Shown: positions 21,545 to 29,817, counted from the first letter of the stretch. The stretch: DNA of 64,000 bases from Calidifontimicrobium sp035325925 (GCF_035325925.1 NZ_DAOKZA010000001.1:62001-126000); one strand, 5' to 3'. Notes: generated from the letters alone by a model not told the origin. Program-made: numbers and translations.

Positions 21545-21976
21545 TTAAAACAGCTCGACCGAGCCGGCGTCCATCTCGTCCTGTGTCACCGGGTTCGGGC
21601 GCTGCGGAGCGTGGGTGACGAGCGCCTCGCCATCGTCGTCGTCGCCCATCGCGTCGCGCGCCAGCCGGTCGGCGCAGTGGCGCAGCCGGTGCTGCGAGTG
21701 CGCCACCAGCTGCGAGGCCATGTCCTGGAACTGCAGCGCCGTCACCGCGCGGCCGAGGTGGGTGCGCAGCCGATCGCGAAGCGGCGAGGCGTCGAGCGCG
21801 GTGGCCTCGTGGTCGGCGGCGTGGAAGCTCACCAGCAGCGCGTCGCTGGCGTGTTCGAGCAGCGACAGCAGGCGCTCGAGGTCGTTGCACACCGTCATCA
21901 GGTCGTCCTGCAGCGCCGCCGCCGCGGCCAGCGGCAGGCGTTCGGTGCCGCCGGGCAGGTGGATGTCGTCGTTCAT
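21545..21976 (-). CDS. Small helical protein with CheZ-like D-x3-Q motif
   Basis: A 143-residue, mostly helical protein, first gene of the che operon. Start is the ATG with GGAG 7 bp upstream. In a predicted long helix it has QFQDMASQL (D85, Q89), the same D-x3-Q spacing as the catalytic Asp/Gln of CheZ (QDFHDLTGQ in the CheZ encoded at 58513). Its C-terminus, TQDEMDAGSVELF, resembles the CheY-binding tail of CheZ and the CheY-binding N-terminus of FliM (LSQDEVDALL). I infer a CheY-phosphate phosphatase or CheY-binding modulator serving the neighbouring cheY. Overall similarity to CheZ is low, so this is a motif-level proposal. Confidence 0.6.
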   Translation of the reverse strand: MNDDIHLPGGTERLPLAAAAALQDDLMTVCNDLERLLSLLEHASDALLVSFHAADHEATALDASPLRDRLRTHLGRAVTALQFQDMASQLVAHSQHRLRHCADRLARDAMGDDDDGEALVTHAPQRPNPVTQDEMDAGSVELF

Positions 21977-21994
21977 GTCCACGCTCCAGCGCGC

Positions 21995-22197
21995 CTCGCG
22001 CCGCCCGCGCCGCCCGCCCCCCCGACGATCCGGCGGCCATCGCGCACCCGGCTCGACCGGCGCGCGCCCGGCGCCGCCTTCGACGGCGCCGGGCGCCGTC
22101 GAACGACGGTCGCTGCGGACCGTTCGTCGCGCGCGAGGGCGGGCCGGCGTGCGGGCCGACCGGCGTCGCCACGGGCGCTGCGGGGGTGGTTCATGTC
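21995..22197 (-). repeat. Intergenic repeat family B, copy 1
   Basis: Sequence sharing both ends with 47685-47811: on the minus strand both begin ATGAACCACCC followed by CGCAGCGCCCG, and both finish with a GCCGGCGCGC-rich block and a GGCTCG(A/G)CCGG element. The middles differ. This copy lies between the sigma-28-like promoter and the first gene of the chemotaxis operon, so it would be part of the operon's 5' leader. Confidence 0.5.
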
Positions 22198-22259
22198 AAC
22201 TCCGTCGGGGCGGGGCCGGGGCCGGGGGCGCACGCCGTCCGTCCCCGCGGGATGCCTTG

Positions 22260-22286
22260 ACTTCGGCCGGTGCGCCGCGGGGTTGA
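22260..22286 (-). promoter_or_regulatory. Putative sigma-28 (FliA) promoter of the chemotaxis operon
   Basis: Read on the minus strand: TCAA-N15-GCCGAAGT, compared with the consensus TAAA-N15-GCCGATAA. Spacing is exact. It points to the operon starting at 21976, leaving a leader of about 275 nt that contains repeat B. The same TCAA variant occurs before motA and fliD. Confidence 0.55.
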
Positions 22287-22372
22287 GCGGCAATACGCGG
22301 TCCAACGCCCGCCAATTCGCGTGCGCCCGGCGCGCACGGCGGCCGGTGGCGGCGCTGGGCGATACTTTGGCC

Positions 22373-23527
22373 ATGAATCCGCCCGCGTTCTCGCGCCGGC
22401 TGCGCGTGCTGCACCTCGAGGACTCGGTGCTCGACCACGAGCTGGCGGCCACCCAGCTGCGCCGCAGCGGGCTCGACGTCGAGATGCGCCGCATCGAGAC
22501 CGCCGCCGAGCTGCGCGACGCGCTGTCCGAGACCTGGGACGCCGTGCTGTCGGACTTCAACCTGCCCGGATTCAGCGGCCTGGACGCGCTCGAGATGGTG
22601 CGCGCCGGCGCGCAGGCGCTGCCGTTCATCCTGCTGTCCGGCGAGATCGGCGAGGACACCGCCGTGCAGGCGATGCGCCACGGCGCCAGCGACTACCTGC
22701 TCAAGCACAACATGGCGCGGCTCGCGCCGGCGATGGAGAACGCGATCGCCGCGGCCGAGGCCGAGCGCGCGCACCGCGCCGCCGACCGCGAGCTGGCGCT
22801 GTCGCGCCAGCGGCTGTCGGAGCTGGCGCAGCACCTGCAGACCAGCATCGACGGCGAGCGCGCGGCGATCGCGCGCGAGATCCACGACGACGTCGGCGGC
22901 TCGCTGGTGGCGCTGAAGTTCGACCTGGCCTGGATCGAGCGCCGTACCGCCGACCCCGAGGTGCGCCAGCGCGTGCAGGCGGCGCTGGAAACCGTGACGC
23001 ACGCGCTCGACAGCAGCAAGCGCATCATGCACAACCTGCGCCCGGCGATCCTCGAGCAGGGGCTGGTGGCCGCGCTGCAGTGGATGGCCGGGCGCTTCGA
23101 GAAGCGCACCGGCATCGCCTGCGCTTTCCGCAGCAGCCACGACGAGCTGCCCGAGCTGCCCGCGGGCGTGCCGCTGGTGGCCTACCGCACCGCGCAGGAG
23201 GCGCTGACCAACATCAGCAAGCACGCACAGGCGCGGCGCGTGTCGATCGACTTGGCGCTGGCGCGCGGCGTGCTGTCGCTTGAGGTCGCCGACGACGGCG
23301 TCGGGCTGACGCGCGCCGACCTGGCCAAGGCGCGCAGCTTCGGCATCCGCGGGCTGCACGAGCGCGCGTCGACGGTGGGCGGCACCATCGACCTGTCGAG
23401 CGGGCGGCGCGGGACGTCGCTGCTGCTGAGCGTGCCGGTGGCGGCGGCGCACGCGCCGCCGGTGCGCGACCCCGGCCCCGACTCCGACCTCGAGCACGAC
23501 CCGACCACCGCCTGGGGGGACCTGTGA
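22373..23527 (+). CDS. Receiver-histidine kinase of the NarX (HisKA_3) type
   Basis: A 384-residue soluble protein. The N-terminal receiver (about 8-125) has D-acceptor in VLSDFNLPGFSG. A coiled coil follows, then HisKA_3 with the histidine in REIHDDVGGSLVALK, and an HATPase domain (AQEALTNISKHA, DDGVGL, GIRGLHERA). There is no membrane segment, so it probably receives phosphate from another kinase or senses a cytoplasmic cue. It overlaps the downstream LuxR-type regulator by 4 bp (GTGA), making that protein its likely partner. It is divergent from the chemotaxis operon. Confidence 0.92.
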   Translation: MNPPAFSRRLRVLHLEDSVLDHELAATQLRRSGLDVEMRRIETAAELRDALSETWDAVLSDFNLPGFSGLDALEMVRAGAQALPFILLSGEIGEDTAVQAMRHGASDYLLKHNMARLAPAMENAIAAAEAERAHRAADRELALSRQRLSELAQHLQTSIDGERAAIAREIHDDVGGSLVALKFDLAWIERRTADPEVRQRVQAALETVTHALDSSKRIMHNLRPAILEQGLVAALQWMAGRFEKRTGIACAFRSSHDELPELPAGVPLVAYRTAQEALTNISKHAQARRVSIDLALARGVLSLEVADDGVGLTRADLAKARSFGIRGLHERASTVGGTIDLSSGRRGTSLLLSVPVAAAHAPPVRDPGPDSDLEHDPTTAWGDL

Positions 23528-24174
23528 TCAAAGTCATCCTCTGCGACGACCACGCGCTGGTGCGCCGCGGCATCCGCGACACGCTGTCCGACGCGTCGGA
23601 CATCGAGGTCGTCGGCGAGGCCGGCGACTACGGCGAACTGCGCACGCTGATGCGCACGCTCGCCGAAGGCGCCTCGCCGTGCGACGTGCTGGTGCTCGAC
23701 ATCAACCTGCCGGGGCGCAGCGGTCTGGACGTGTTGCGCGTGCTCAAGGACGAGGGCAGCGCGGTGAAGGTGCTGGTGGTCAGCATGTACCCCGAGGACC
23801 AGTACGCGATCCGCGCGCTGCGCGCCGGCGCCTTCGGCTACGTCAACAAGGGCGGCGACCCGCAGCTGCTGGTGCAGGCGGTGCGCACCGTGGCGCAGGG
23901 ACGCAAGTACGTGACGCCGGAGATCGCGCAGATGCTGGTCGAGAGCCTGACCGCGCCGGCGCCGGAGCAGGCGCACGAAAAGCTGTCCGACCGCGAGCTG
24001 CAGACGCTGGTGATGATCGCCTCGGGCAAGCGGCTGTCGGACATCGCCGAGGAACTGATGCTGTCGCCGAAGACGGTGTCGGTGTACCGTGCGCGCGTGC
24101 TCGAGAAGCTCGGGCTGTCGAACAACTCGGAGCTGACCGTGTACGCGATCCGCAACGGGCTGGTCGGCGATTGA
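23524..24174 (+). CDS. NarL/FixJ-family response regulator
   Basis: A 216-residue DNA-binding regulator. The receiver has D-D at positions 8-9 (LCDDHALVRRG), the acceptor in VLDINLPGRSG and a lysine in YVNKGGD. The C-terminal LuxR-type helix-turn-helix reads LSDRELQTLVMIASGKRLSDIAEEL followed by LSPKTVSVYRARVLEKLGL. It starts at a GTG that overlaps the stop of the upstream kinase, so the pair is translationally coupled. Target genes cannot be told from sequence. Confidence 0.95.
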   Translation: MIKVILCDDHALVRRGIRDTLSDASDIEVVGEAGDYGELRTLMRTLAEGASPCDVLVLDINLPGRSGLDVLRVLKDEGSAVKVLVVSMYPEDQYAIRALRAGAFGYVNKGGDPQLLVQAVRTVAQGRKYVTPEIAQMLVESLTAPAPEQAHEKLSDRELQTLVMIASGKRLSDIAEELMLSPKTVSVYRARVLEKLGLSNNSELTVYAIRNGLVGD

Positions 24175-24202
24175 GCGCGGCGCCCGCGCAGGAGGGCAGG
24201 TC

Positions 24203-24589
24203 ATGAGACGGGTCACCGGCATCGGCGGCATCTTCTTCCAGGCGCGCGATCCGGCGGCGCTGCGCGACTGGTACCGCCGGCACCTGGGCATCGACGTGCA
24301 GGATTGGGGCGGCACGGCGTTCGGCTGGACCGACGCCGACGGTCGGCCCTGCGGCGGCACGACGGTCTGGTCGATCGGGCCGGCCGACGGCGAGGCGTTC
24401 GCGCCGAGCCGCGCGCCGTTCATGATCAACTACCGCGTCGAAGACGTGCGCGCTCTGGTCGGCGCGCTGCGCGCCGAGGGTTGCCAGGTGCTCGACCGCA
24501 TCGAGGCGTCCGACTTCGGCACGTTCGCCTGGGTGCTCGACCCCGAGGGCCACAAGGTCGAGCTCTGGCAGCCCCCGCCGGGGCGCTGA
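24203..24589 (+). CDS. VOC (glyoxalase/bleomycin-resistance fold) protein
   Basis: A 128-residue single-domain protein with the VOC beta-alpha-beta-beta-beta pattern: GIFFQARDPAALRDWYRRHLGID at the start and DPEGHKVELWQPP at the end. Metal-binding candidates include the late glutamate in VELWQ. The substrate is not predictable; members include dioxygenases, isomerases and resistance proteins. It lies 28 bp after the response-regulator gene, with GGAGGGCAGG before the ATG, and may be co-transcribed with it. Confidence 0.85.
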   Translation: MRRVTGIGGIFFQARDPAALRDWYRRHLGIDVQDWGGTAFGWTDADGRPCGGTTVWSIGPADGEAFAPSRAPFMINYRVEDVRALVGALRAEGCQVLDRIEASDFGTFAWVLDPEGHKVELWQPPPGR

Positions 24590-24744
24590 CCGCGCGCCGC
24601 CCACCGGACCCTGACCGGCTCGCCGGTCGTGCGGGCCGGCTGCAGGCGTGCGTGCCGGCGGCTTGATCCGTGTCGAGGTGCGCGACGCCGCGGCGCGACA
24701 CACTGGCGCGCCTGCCGAGCGCCTTCGCGAAAGGACCCCACGAG

Positions 24745-25026
24745 ATGCGCAAGCTCCCCGCCCGCTACGCGCCGCTGGTCGCGCCGATGCTGCTGTCGCT
24801 GCTGATGACCTTCGTCGTCTCGGGCATCGCCACCTGGCGCGGCATCGGGCTGCCCGCGAACTTCGTCTCGGTGTGGTGGGGCGCCTGGGGGCTGTCGTGG
24901 GTGATCGCGTTCCCGACGCTGCTGGCGGTGCAGCCGGTGGTGCGCCGCCTGACCGCGGCGATCGTCGAGACGCACCCGGGCGCGGCTACTGGAAGCGCGC
25001 CAGCATCGCCTCGAGCGCGGTCGTGA
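24745..25026 (+). CDS. DUF2798 family small membrane protein
   Basis: A 93-residue protein with two hydrophobic segments (APMLLSLLMTFVVSGIATW and WGLSWVIAFPTLLAVQPVV) and RxLTxxIV after the second, as in DUF2798. The ATG is preceded by AAAGGA, which favours this start over an earlier in-frame codon. Its 3' end overlaps the convergent fliR by 41 bp. The function of the family is unknown. Confidence 0.75.
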   Translation: MRKLPARYAPLVAPMLLSLLMTFVVSGIATWRGIGLPANFVSVWWGAWGLSWVIAFPTLLAVQPVVRRLTAAIVETHPGAATGSAPASPRARS

Positions 25027-25759
25027 AAGGCACCTGCATCATCGGCAGCGTCAGCAGCATGCCCAGCAGCCCGACGCCGACCGTGATCGGAAAGCCGATC
25101 GCGAAGATATTCATCTGCGCGGCCACGCGCGAGATCAGCCCGAGCACGAGGTTGACGAACAGCAGCATCGCGATGATCGGCAGCGCGATCCACAGCCCGA
25201 GGCGGAACACCTCGGCGCCCCAGGCCTGCGGCTGCATCTGGCGCACGAAGGCGAACGGTTCGGGCCCGATCGGGAACGCGGTGAAGCTGGCGACCACCGC
25301 GGCGATGACGATCAGGTGGCCGTTGATGACGATGAACAGCCACGCCACCGCGGTGCCGAAGAAGCGCCCGGTGGCGGTGCCCTGACTGGCGGTGACCGGG
25401 TCGAAGAAGCCGGCGAAGTTCAGCCCCATCTGCAGCCCGATCACCTCGCCGGCCAGCTCGACCGCGGCGAACACGAGCCGCACCGCGAAGCCCAGCGCGA
25501 TGCCGATCACCAGTTGCTGCGCCACCAGCAGCGCCGCGGCCGGCGCGTCGAGCGCGATCGCGGCGACCTCGGGGGCCAGCGGCGGCAGCACCGGCTGCGC
25601 GGCCAGCGCGATGAAGAACGACAGCGCGATGCGCACGCGCAGCGGCACGGTGCGCGTGCCCAGCACCGGCAGCGCGGCGAACAGCGCGAGCACGCGCAGG
25701 AACGGCCAGATCAGCGGGCTGATCCAGGCCAGCAGCTGGGTGTCGCTGAAGGTGACCAT
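24986..25759 (-). CDS. fliR: Flagellar export gate protein FliR
   Basis: A 257-residue polytopic protein with about six hydrophobic segments and FliR hallmarks: an N-terminal RVLALFAALPVLG, VAQQLVIGIALGFAVRLVF, GEVIGLQMGLNFA and PLIWPFLRV. It forms the export gate with FliP and FliQ in the inner membrane within the MS ring. It is the last gene of this flagellar run; flhB, which often follows, is not in the window. It is separated from fliQ by 332 bp containing repeat sequence, an unusual gap in this module. Confidence 0.95.
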   Translation of the reverse strand: MVTFSDTQLLAWISPLIWPFLRVLALFAALPVLGTRTVPLRVRIALSFFIALAAQPVLPPLAPEVAAIALDAPAAALLVAQQLVIGIALGFAVRLVFAAVELAGEVIGLQMGLNFAGFFDPVTASQGTATGRFFGTAVAWLFIVINGHLIVIAAVVASFTAFPIGPEPFAFVRQMQPQAWGAEVFRLGLWIALPIIAMLLFVNLVLGLISRVAAQMNIFAIGFPITVGVGLLGMLLTLPMMQVPFTTALEAMLARFQ

Positions 25760-26091
25760 GTCCGCTCAGGGGCTGCCTCGGGCGCCGTGCGGGGACGACG
25801 ACCGGGTGTTGCGGACCGAGACCTGCCGGCCTCGGCAGGCCATCGTCCCGACGCGCCTGGGACAGACCACGACGGTGCCGGATCGCCGCCGGCGGGGCAC
25901 GTCGCGACCGGAAGCGAAGGAGGAGCCACCGGCCTCAGGCCGGCGGCGGGCGACATGGAGGGCGCGGCCTGCCCCGCCGGCGGCGGTCCCGTGCCGACCA
26001 CTGCAGGCAGCCGAAGCGGCGCGGCTGCAACGGCTGCAACCGGCGGCAGTCGGCTGAGGCGGAGTCGTTGCGCCAGGGGTGGTCTGCGGCG
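25760..26091. repeat. fliQ-fliR spacer with a repeat C relative
   Basis: 332 bp between fliQ and fliR, normally adjacent genes. At 25912-25959 the plus strand reads AGCGAAGGAGGAG, then a GC-rich block ending in GCGACATG. This resembles the right arm of the inverted repeat at 59380-59433 (AGCGAAGTGAAGGAGGAG ending GGGGACATGAGCG). A CCACGACGGTG block precedes both. No gene is supported here. Confidence 0.45.
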
Positions 26092-26361
26092 TCATCCCAC
26101 GGCAGAGGGAATCGACTGCAGCGTGCGCTGCAGGTACTCCACCAGCGTGGTCAGCATCCACGGACCGGCGACGGCCAGCGCGACCACCGCGCCGACGATC
26201 TTCGGCACGAAGCTCAGCGTCGCCTCGTTGATCTGCGTGGCGGCCTGGAACACGCTGACGACCAGGCCGATGCCGAGCACGGTCAGCAGGATCGGCGCGG
26301 CGACCATCAGCAGCAGCCACAGCCCCTGCTGGCCGGTGGTGAAGACCTGGGTCGCGTCCAT
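26092..26361 (-). CDS. fliQ: Flagellar export gate protein FliQ
   Basis: An 89-residue protein with two membrane helices (about 18-38 and 52-72): FTTGQQGLWLLLMVAAPILL and IVGAVVALAVAGPWML, plus the conserved ATQINEATLSFVPK between them. The start MDATQVF is supported by AAAGGA about 10 bp upstream; the longer open frame upstream is repeat A. Four copies of FliQ join FliP5 and FliR1 in the export gate. Repeat DNA flanks it on both sides. Confidence 0.95.
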   Translation of the reverse strand: MDATQVFTTGQQGLWLLLMVAAPILLTVLGIGLVVSVFQAATQINEATLSFVPKIVGAVVALAVAGPWMLTTLVEYLQRTLQSIPSAVG

Positions 26362-26399
26362 CGTGGAGGTCCTTTCCGGGGTGCATGCCACCGCTGTGG

Positions 26400-26515
26400 C
26401 GCCGAAGTCGGATGTGCCTCGACGCTTCGAGCGACCGCCGCGGATCCGGCTTGGCCGGTCCGCGGGCGGCGCCGCCTCGAGGGGCAAGCGCCGCAGGCGC
26501 TTCGGGGGCGGGTCG
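26400..26515 (-). repeat. Intergenic repeat family A, copy 1 (between fliP and fliQ)
   Basis: Read on the minus strand it starts just after the fliP stop: CCCCGAAGCG, a GCGCCTGCGGCGC hairpin, CCCCTCGAGG, then AAGCCGGATCCGCGGCGG and TCGCTCGAA. The same order occurs after the lytic transglycosylase (47040) and motA (56993), always in the sense orientation of the preceding gene. Confidence 0.7.
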
Positions 26516-27283
26516 TCATGTGGCGAACGAAGCCGCCAGCGAACCCAGCAGCAGGTTCCACCCGTCGGCGAGCACGAACAGCATCAGCTTGAACGGCAGC
26601 GCCACCAGCACCGGGCTGAGCATCATCATGCCCAGGCTCATCAGCACGCTGGCGACGATCATGTCGATGATCAGGAACGGGATGAAGATCAGGAACCCGA
26701 TCTGGAACGCGCTCTTCAGCTCGCTGGTCACGAACGCCGGCACCAGCACCTTGAACGGCACCGCCTCGCCGGCCGTTCCCTCGGGCAGCTTGGCCAGGCG
26801 CGCGAACAGCTGCAGGTCGCTCTGGCGCGTCTGCTTGAGCATGAACTCGCGCATCGGCACCTCGCCGCGCGACAGCGCCTCGTCGAACGCGATCTGGTTG
26901 GCCGCGTACGGCTGCCACGCCTGTTCGTAGACGCGGTCCACCGTCGGCCCCATGACGAACAAGGTCAGGAACAGGCTCAGGCCGATGATCACCTGGTTCG
27001 GCGGCGCGGCCTGCGTGCCCAGCGCCTGGCGCATCAGGCTGAGCACGATGACGATGCGCGTGAACGCGGTCATCAGCAGCAGCACCGCGGGCACGAAGCT
27101 CAGCGCGGTGAAGAACAGCAGCGTCTGGATCGGCACCGAGTAGCTGGTGCCGGCGCCCTGCGCGACCATCAGTGGCAGCGTCGCGCCGGGCGGCGGCGCC
27201 GGCTGCGCGGCGGCCAGCAGCGGCAGCGCGAGCAGTGCCAGCGCGGCGCCTGCGCGCGCCACGCGGGGACGATGCTCAGGCAT
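26516..27283 (-). CDS. fliP: Flagellar export gate protein FliP
   Basis: A 255-residue protein with a cleavable signal-like N-terminus (ALALLALPLLAAAQ) and four membrane helices. FliP signatures are present: PAVLLLMTAFTRIVIVLSLMRQALG, PNQVIIGLSLFLTLFVM, and the C-terminal FQIGFLIFIPFLIIDMIVAS and MLSPVLVALPFKLMLFVL. It forms the pentameric ring of the export gate. It overlaps the end of fliO by 8 bp. Confidence 0.96.
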   Translation of the reverse strand: MPEHRPRVARAGAALALLALPLLAAAQPAPPPGATLPLMVAQGAGTSYSVPIQTLLFFTALSFVPAVLLLMTAFTRIVIVLSLMRQALGTQAAPPNQVIIGLSLFLTLFVMGPTVDRVYEQAWQPYAANQIAFDEALSRGEVPMREFMLKQTRQSDLQLFARLAKLPEGTAGEAVPFKVLVPAFVTSELKSAFQIGFLIFIPFLIIDMIVASVLMSLGMMMLSPVLVALPFKLMLFVLADGWNLLLGSLAASFAT

Positions 27284-27644
27284 CGCGCTGCTTTTCGCGC
27301 GGGTGCACGCCCAGCTGCGACAGCAACTGCGCGAACGGCGCCGACGACTCGCCCGCGGCGGGCGTCGTCGCGGCGTTGCCGGGCAACATCTCGTGCAGCG
27401 GCGTGATCTGCTGAGCCGTCACGCCCAGCACCAGCCAGCGGCGCTCGCTGCCCTGGCCGATCTCGACCGTGACCAGGCGCTGGCCGGGCGCCAGCGGCAG
27501 CACGCCGACGGTGCGCATCGCGCCGGGCATCTGCGCCGCGGCGCCGACCGGCGAACGCTTGACCAGCCACAGCACCAGCGGGATCGCCGCGACGACGACG
27601 GCGAACCACATCAGCGCGCTCAGGCCGGAGGGCAGGGCATCCAT
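27276..27644 (-). CDS. fliO: Flagellar biosynthesis protein FliO
   Basis: A 122-residue protein with one N-terminal membrane helix (LMWFAVVVAAIPLVLWLV) and a small cytoplasmic domain with the FliO pattern VGVLPLAPGQRLVTVEIG and WLVLGVTAQQITPLHEM. FliO assists assembly of the FliP ring. Position between fliN and fliP and overlap with fliP support the call. FliO sequences are poorly conserved, so the assignment rests partly on synteny. Confidence 0.9.
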   Translation of the reverse strand: MDALPSGLSALMWFAVVVAAIPLVLWLVKRSPVGAAAQMPGAMRTVGVLPLAPGQRLVTVEIGQGSERRWLVLGVTAQQITPLHEMLPGNAATTPAAGESSAPFAQLLSQLGVHPREKQRDA

Positions 27645-27665
27645 CGGGCGTCGGGTCCGCGTCGG

Positions 27666-28121
27666 TCAGGGACGGCTGAGGCGGCGCATGCGCTCGCTCG
27701 GCGTGACGATGTCGGTCAGGCGGATGCCGAACTTGTCGTTGACCACCACCACCTCGCCCTGCGCGATCAGGTAGCCGTTGACGAGCACGTCCATCGGCTC
27801 GCCGGCCAGCGCGTCGAGCTCGACCACCGAGCCCTGCGCGAGCTGCAGGATGTGCTTGATCGGGATCCGCGTGCGCCCCAGCTCGACGGTGAGCTGCACC
27901 GGGATGTCGAGGATCATGTTGATGTCGTTGCCCGCCGCCGCGGTGCCGGCGGCCGGCGCGAGGTTGGCGAACGGCGCCGGCGTGGCCTGCGGCGCGGCGA
28001 CCTCGGACGCGGTCTCGGGCTTGCTCTCGGCGAGCGCGGCGGCCCACTCGGCGGCCATGCGGTCTTCTTCGCTCATCGTCGCGTCGTCGGTGCGGGTGGC
28101 GGGGATCGGTTCAGCGGGCAT
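27666..28121 (-). CDS. fliN: Flagellar motor switch protein FliN
   Basis: A 151-residue protein. A variable acidic/Ala-rich N-terminal region (about 1-65) leads to the SpoA/FliN domain: ILDIPVQLTVELGRTRIPIKH, GSVVELDALAGEPMDVLVNG, YLIAQGEVVVVNDKFGIRLTDI. FliN lines the cytoplasmic C-ring with FliM and FliG. The ATG at 28121 is preferred because GGAG precedes it; the gene overlaps fliM by 11 bp. Its length is slightly above the 137 residues of E. coli FliN because of the N-terminal tail. Confidence 0.95.
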   Translation of the reverse strand: MPAEPIPATRTDDATMSEEDRMAAEWAAALAESKPETASEVAAPQATPAPFANLAPAAGTAAAGNDINMILDIPVQLTVELGRTRIPIKHILQLAQGSVVELDALAGEPMDVLVNGYLIAQGEVVVVNDKFGIRLTDIVTPSERMRRLSRP

Positions 28122-29115
28122 GCGAGTCTCCGAGCCAGCCCAGGTTCGAGCTGGAGATCAGGCGGTCGACCTTCAGCGCGTAGCGGCCGTTGCTGGTGCC
28201 GTAGTGGCACTCGAGCACCGGCACGCCGTCGACCTTGGCCTCGATGGCCGGCGACAGGTCGAGCTCGATGAAGTCGCCGGGCTTGAGCGCGAGCAACTGC
28301 TCGACGGTGGCCGGCGCGGTGGCCAGCTCGGCCACCAGCTCGACCTCGGCGGCCTGGATCTGCGTCTTCAGCAGGTTGATCCAGCGCCGGTCGGGCTCGG
28401 CCGAGTCGCCTTGCATGGTCGAGTACAGCACGTCGCGGATCGGCTCGAGCGTGCTGTACGGGATGCAGAAGTGCACCATGCCGCTGGTGTCGCCGATCTC
28501 GAACGTGAACGAGGTGGCCACGACGATCTCGCTGGGCGTGGCGATGTTGGCGAACTGCGGCTGCATCTCCGAGCGCTGGTACTCGAGCTCGAGCGGGTAG
28601 ATGCTGCCCCAGGCCTTGCGCCACTCGGCGATCACGACGTCGACCAGGCGCTGGATCACGCGCTGCTCGGTGGGGCTGAAGTCGCGCCCCTCGATGCGCG
28701 TGTGGAACTTGCCGGCGCCGCCGAACAGCGCGTCGATCACCGCGAACACCAGGTTCGGGTCACACACGATCAGCCCCGAGCCGCGCAGCGGCTTGACGCT
28801 GACGATGTTGAAGTTCGTCGGCACGACGATCTCGCGCAGGAAGGCGCTGTACTTCTGCACCTTGATGCCGCCGATCGAGACCTCGGGGGTCTTGCGGATG
28901 AAGTTGAACAGCCCGATGCGGATGTTGCGCGCGAAGCGCTCGTTGATGATCTCCATCGTGGGCATGCGCCCACGCACGATGCGTTCCTGGCTGGCCAGGT
29001 CGTAGTCGCGGATGCCGCCGGCCGGCTCGTCGTCGGGCTCGAGCTTCTGGCTCTCGCCGGTGATGCCCTGCAGCAGGGCGTCGACCTCGTCCTGCGAAAG
29101 GATCTGCTGGCTCAT
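28111..29115 (-). CDS. fliM: Flagellar motor switch protein FliM
   Basis: A 334-residue C-ring protein. The N-terminal peptide ILSQDEVDALLQGI is the CheY-phosphate binding site. The middle CheC-like domain contains EIINERFARN, GGAGKFHTRIEGRDF and TPSEIVV; the C-terminal SpoA domain follows (LKPGDFIELDLSP). Length and order match the family. It overlaps fliN, so switch components are coupled. Confidence 0.96.
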   Translation of the reverse strand: MSQQILSQDEVDALLQGITGESQKLEPDDEPAGGIRDYDLASQERIVRGRMPTMEIINERFARNIRIGLFNFIRKTPEVSIGGIKVQKYSAFLREIVVPTNFNIVSVKPLRGSGLIVCDPNLVFAVIDALFGGAGKFHTRIEGRDFSPTEQRVIQRLVDVVIAEWRKAWGSIYPLELEYQRSEMQPQFANIATPSEIVVATSFTFEIGDTSGMVHFCIPYSTLEPIRDVLYSTMQGDSAEPDRRWINLLKTQIQAAEVELVAELATAPATVEQLLALKPGDFIELDLSPAIEAKVDGVPVLECHYGTSNGRYALKVDRLISSSNLGWLGDSHAR

Positions 29116-29152
29116 CGTCGATGCGCTCGCGTGGCGGCCGCGGCGGCGCCGT

Positions 29153-29722
29153 TCACTGGATGATGAAGTTGGAGAAGTGCACGCGCGTGACCGGCGCCGG
29201 CACCGCCGCGCGGCGCGGCCTCGTCGCGGCGTCGTCGCCCGCGGCGCCCGGCGCCGGCAGCTCGAAGCCCAGCGGGCGCAGCGCCTCGCGGCGGATCTCG
29301 GCGGCGAGCTGCTCCTTGCCCTCGCGCTGCAGCAGCTCGGCCGAGGTCTTGTGTGCCAGCACCATCAGGATGTTGTTGCGGATCGCCGGCATGAACGCCT
29401 TGATGCGCTCGGCGGTCTTCGCGTCGTCGAGCTCGAGCGTGACGCCGATCTGCGCGTAACGCTCGCCGTCGCGGTCGGCGAGGTTGACGGTGAACACCTC
29501 CAGCGGCACGAAGGTCGGTGCCGCACCGTCGGCGCGCGCGCGCGTCTCCGCGGCCGCCTCGCTGTCGTCGTCGTCCGTCGCGGCGTTCATCTGCAGCCAC
29601 CACATCGCGCCGGCGCCGAGCGCGAGCAGCAGCGCCAGCGCCGCCAGCGCGGCGACGATCAGCTTCTTCTTGCCCTTCTTCGGTGCGGCTTCGACGGGGG
29701 CGGTGGCGGCGGCGGCAGGCAT
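29153..29722 (-). CDS. fliL: Flagellar basal body-associated protein FliL
   Basis: A 189-residue protein with a short cytoplasmic tail rich in lysine (KKGKKK), one membrane helix (about 20-42) and a periplasmic domain with FVPLEVFTVNLADRDGERYAQIG, ELDDAKTAERIK, PAIRNNILMVLAHKTSAEL and a terminal VHFSNFIIQ. It modulates stators at the motor. The ATG at 29722 has GAGGACC upstream; a GTG 39 bp further up is possible. A conserved motif shared with the fliF upstream region lies 46 bp before the start, suggesting a separate promoter for fliLMNOPQR. Confidence 0.93.
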   Translation of the reverse strand: MPAAAATAPVEAAPKKGKKKLIVAALAALALLLALGAGAMWWLQMNAATDDDDSEAAAETRARADGAAPTFVPLEVFTVNLADRDGERYAQIGVTLELDDAKTAERIKAFMPAIRNNILMVLAHKTSAELLQREGKEQLAAEIRREALRPLGFELPAPGAAGDDAATRPRRAAVPAPVTRVHFSNFIIQ

Positions 29723-29767
29723 CGACGGTCCTCGCAACGGTGCCGCCGACGGGGCGGGCACTGCGCA

Positions 29768-29817
29768 CGATTATTCGAGCCGCCCCCGCCGCCGAATCGG
29801 CGAATAGCAGGGGCAAA
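29768..29817 (-). promoter_or_regulatory. Recurring upstream motif, fliL copy
   Basis: On the minus strand: GCCCCTG, then TTCGCC, ATTCGGCG, GGGGGCG and CTCGAATAATCG. The same series of blocks in the same order occurs before fliF (36423-36473). A shorter relative occurs before fliS. It is a candidate flagellar class II regulatory site, possibly bound by FlhDC; the binding factor is inferred. Confidence 0.4.
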
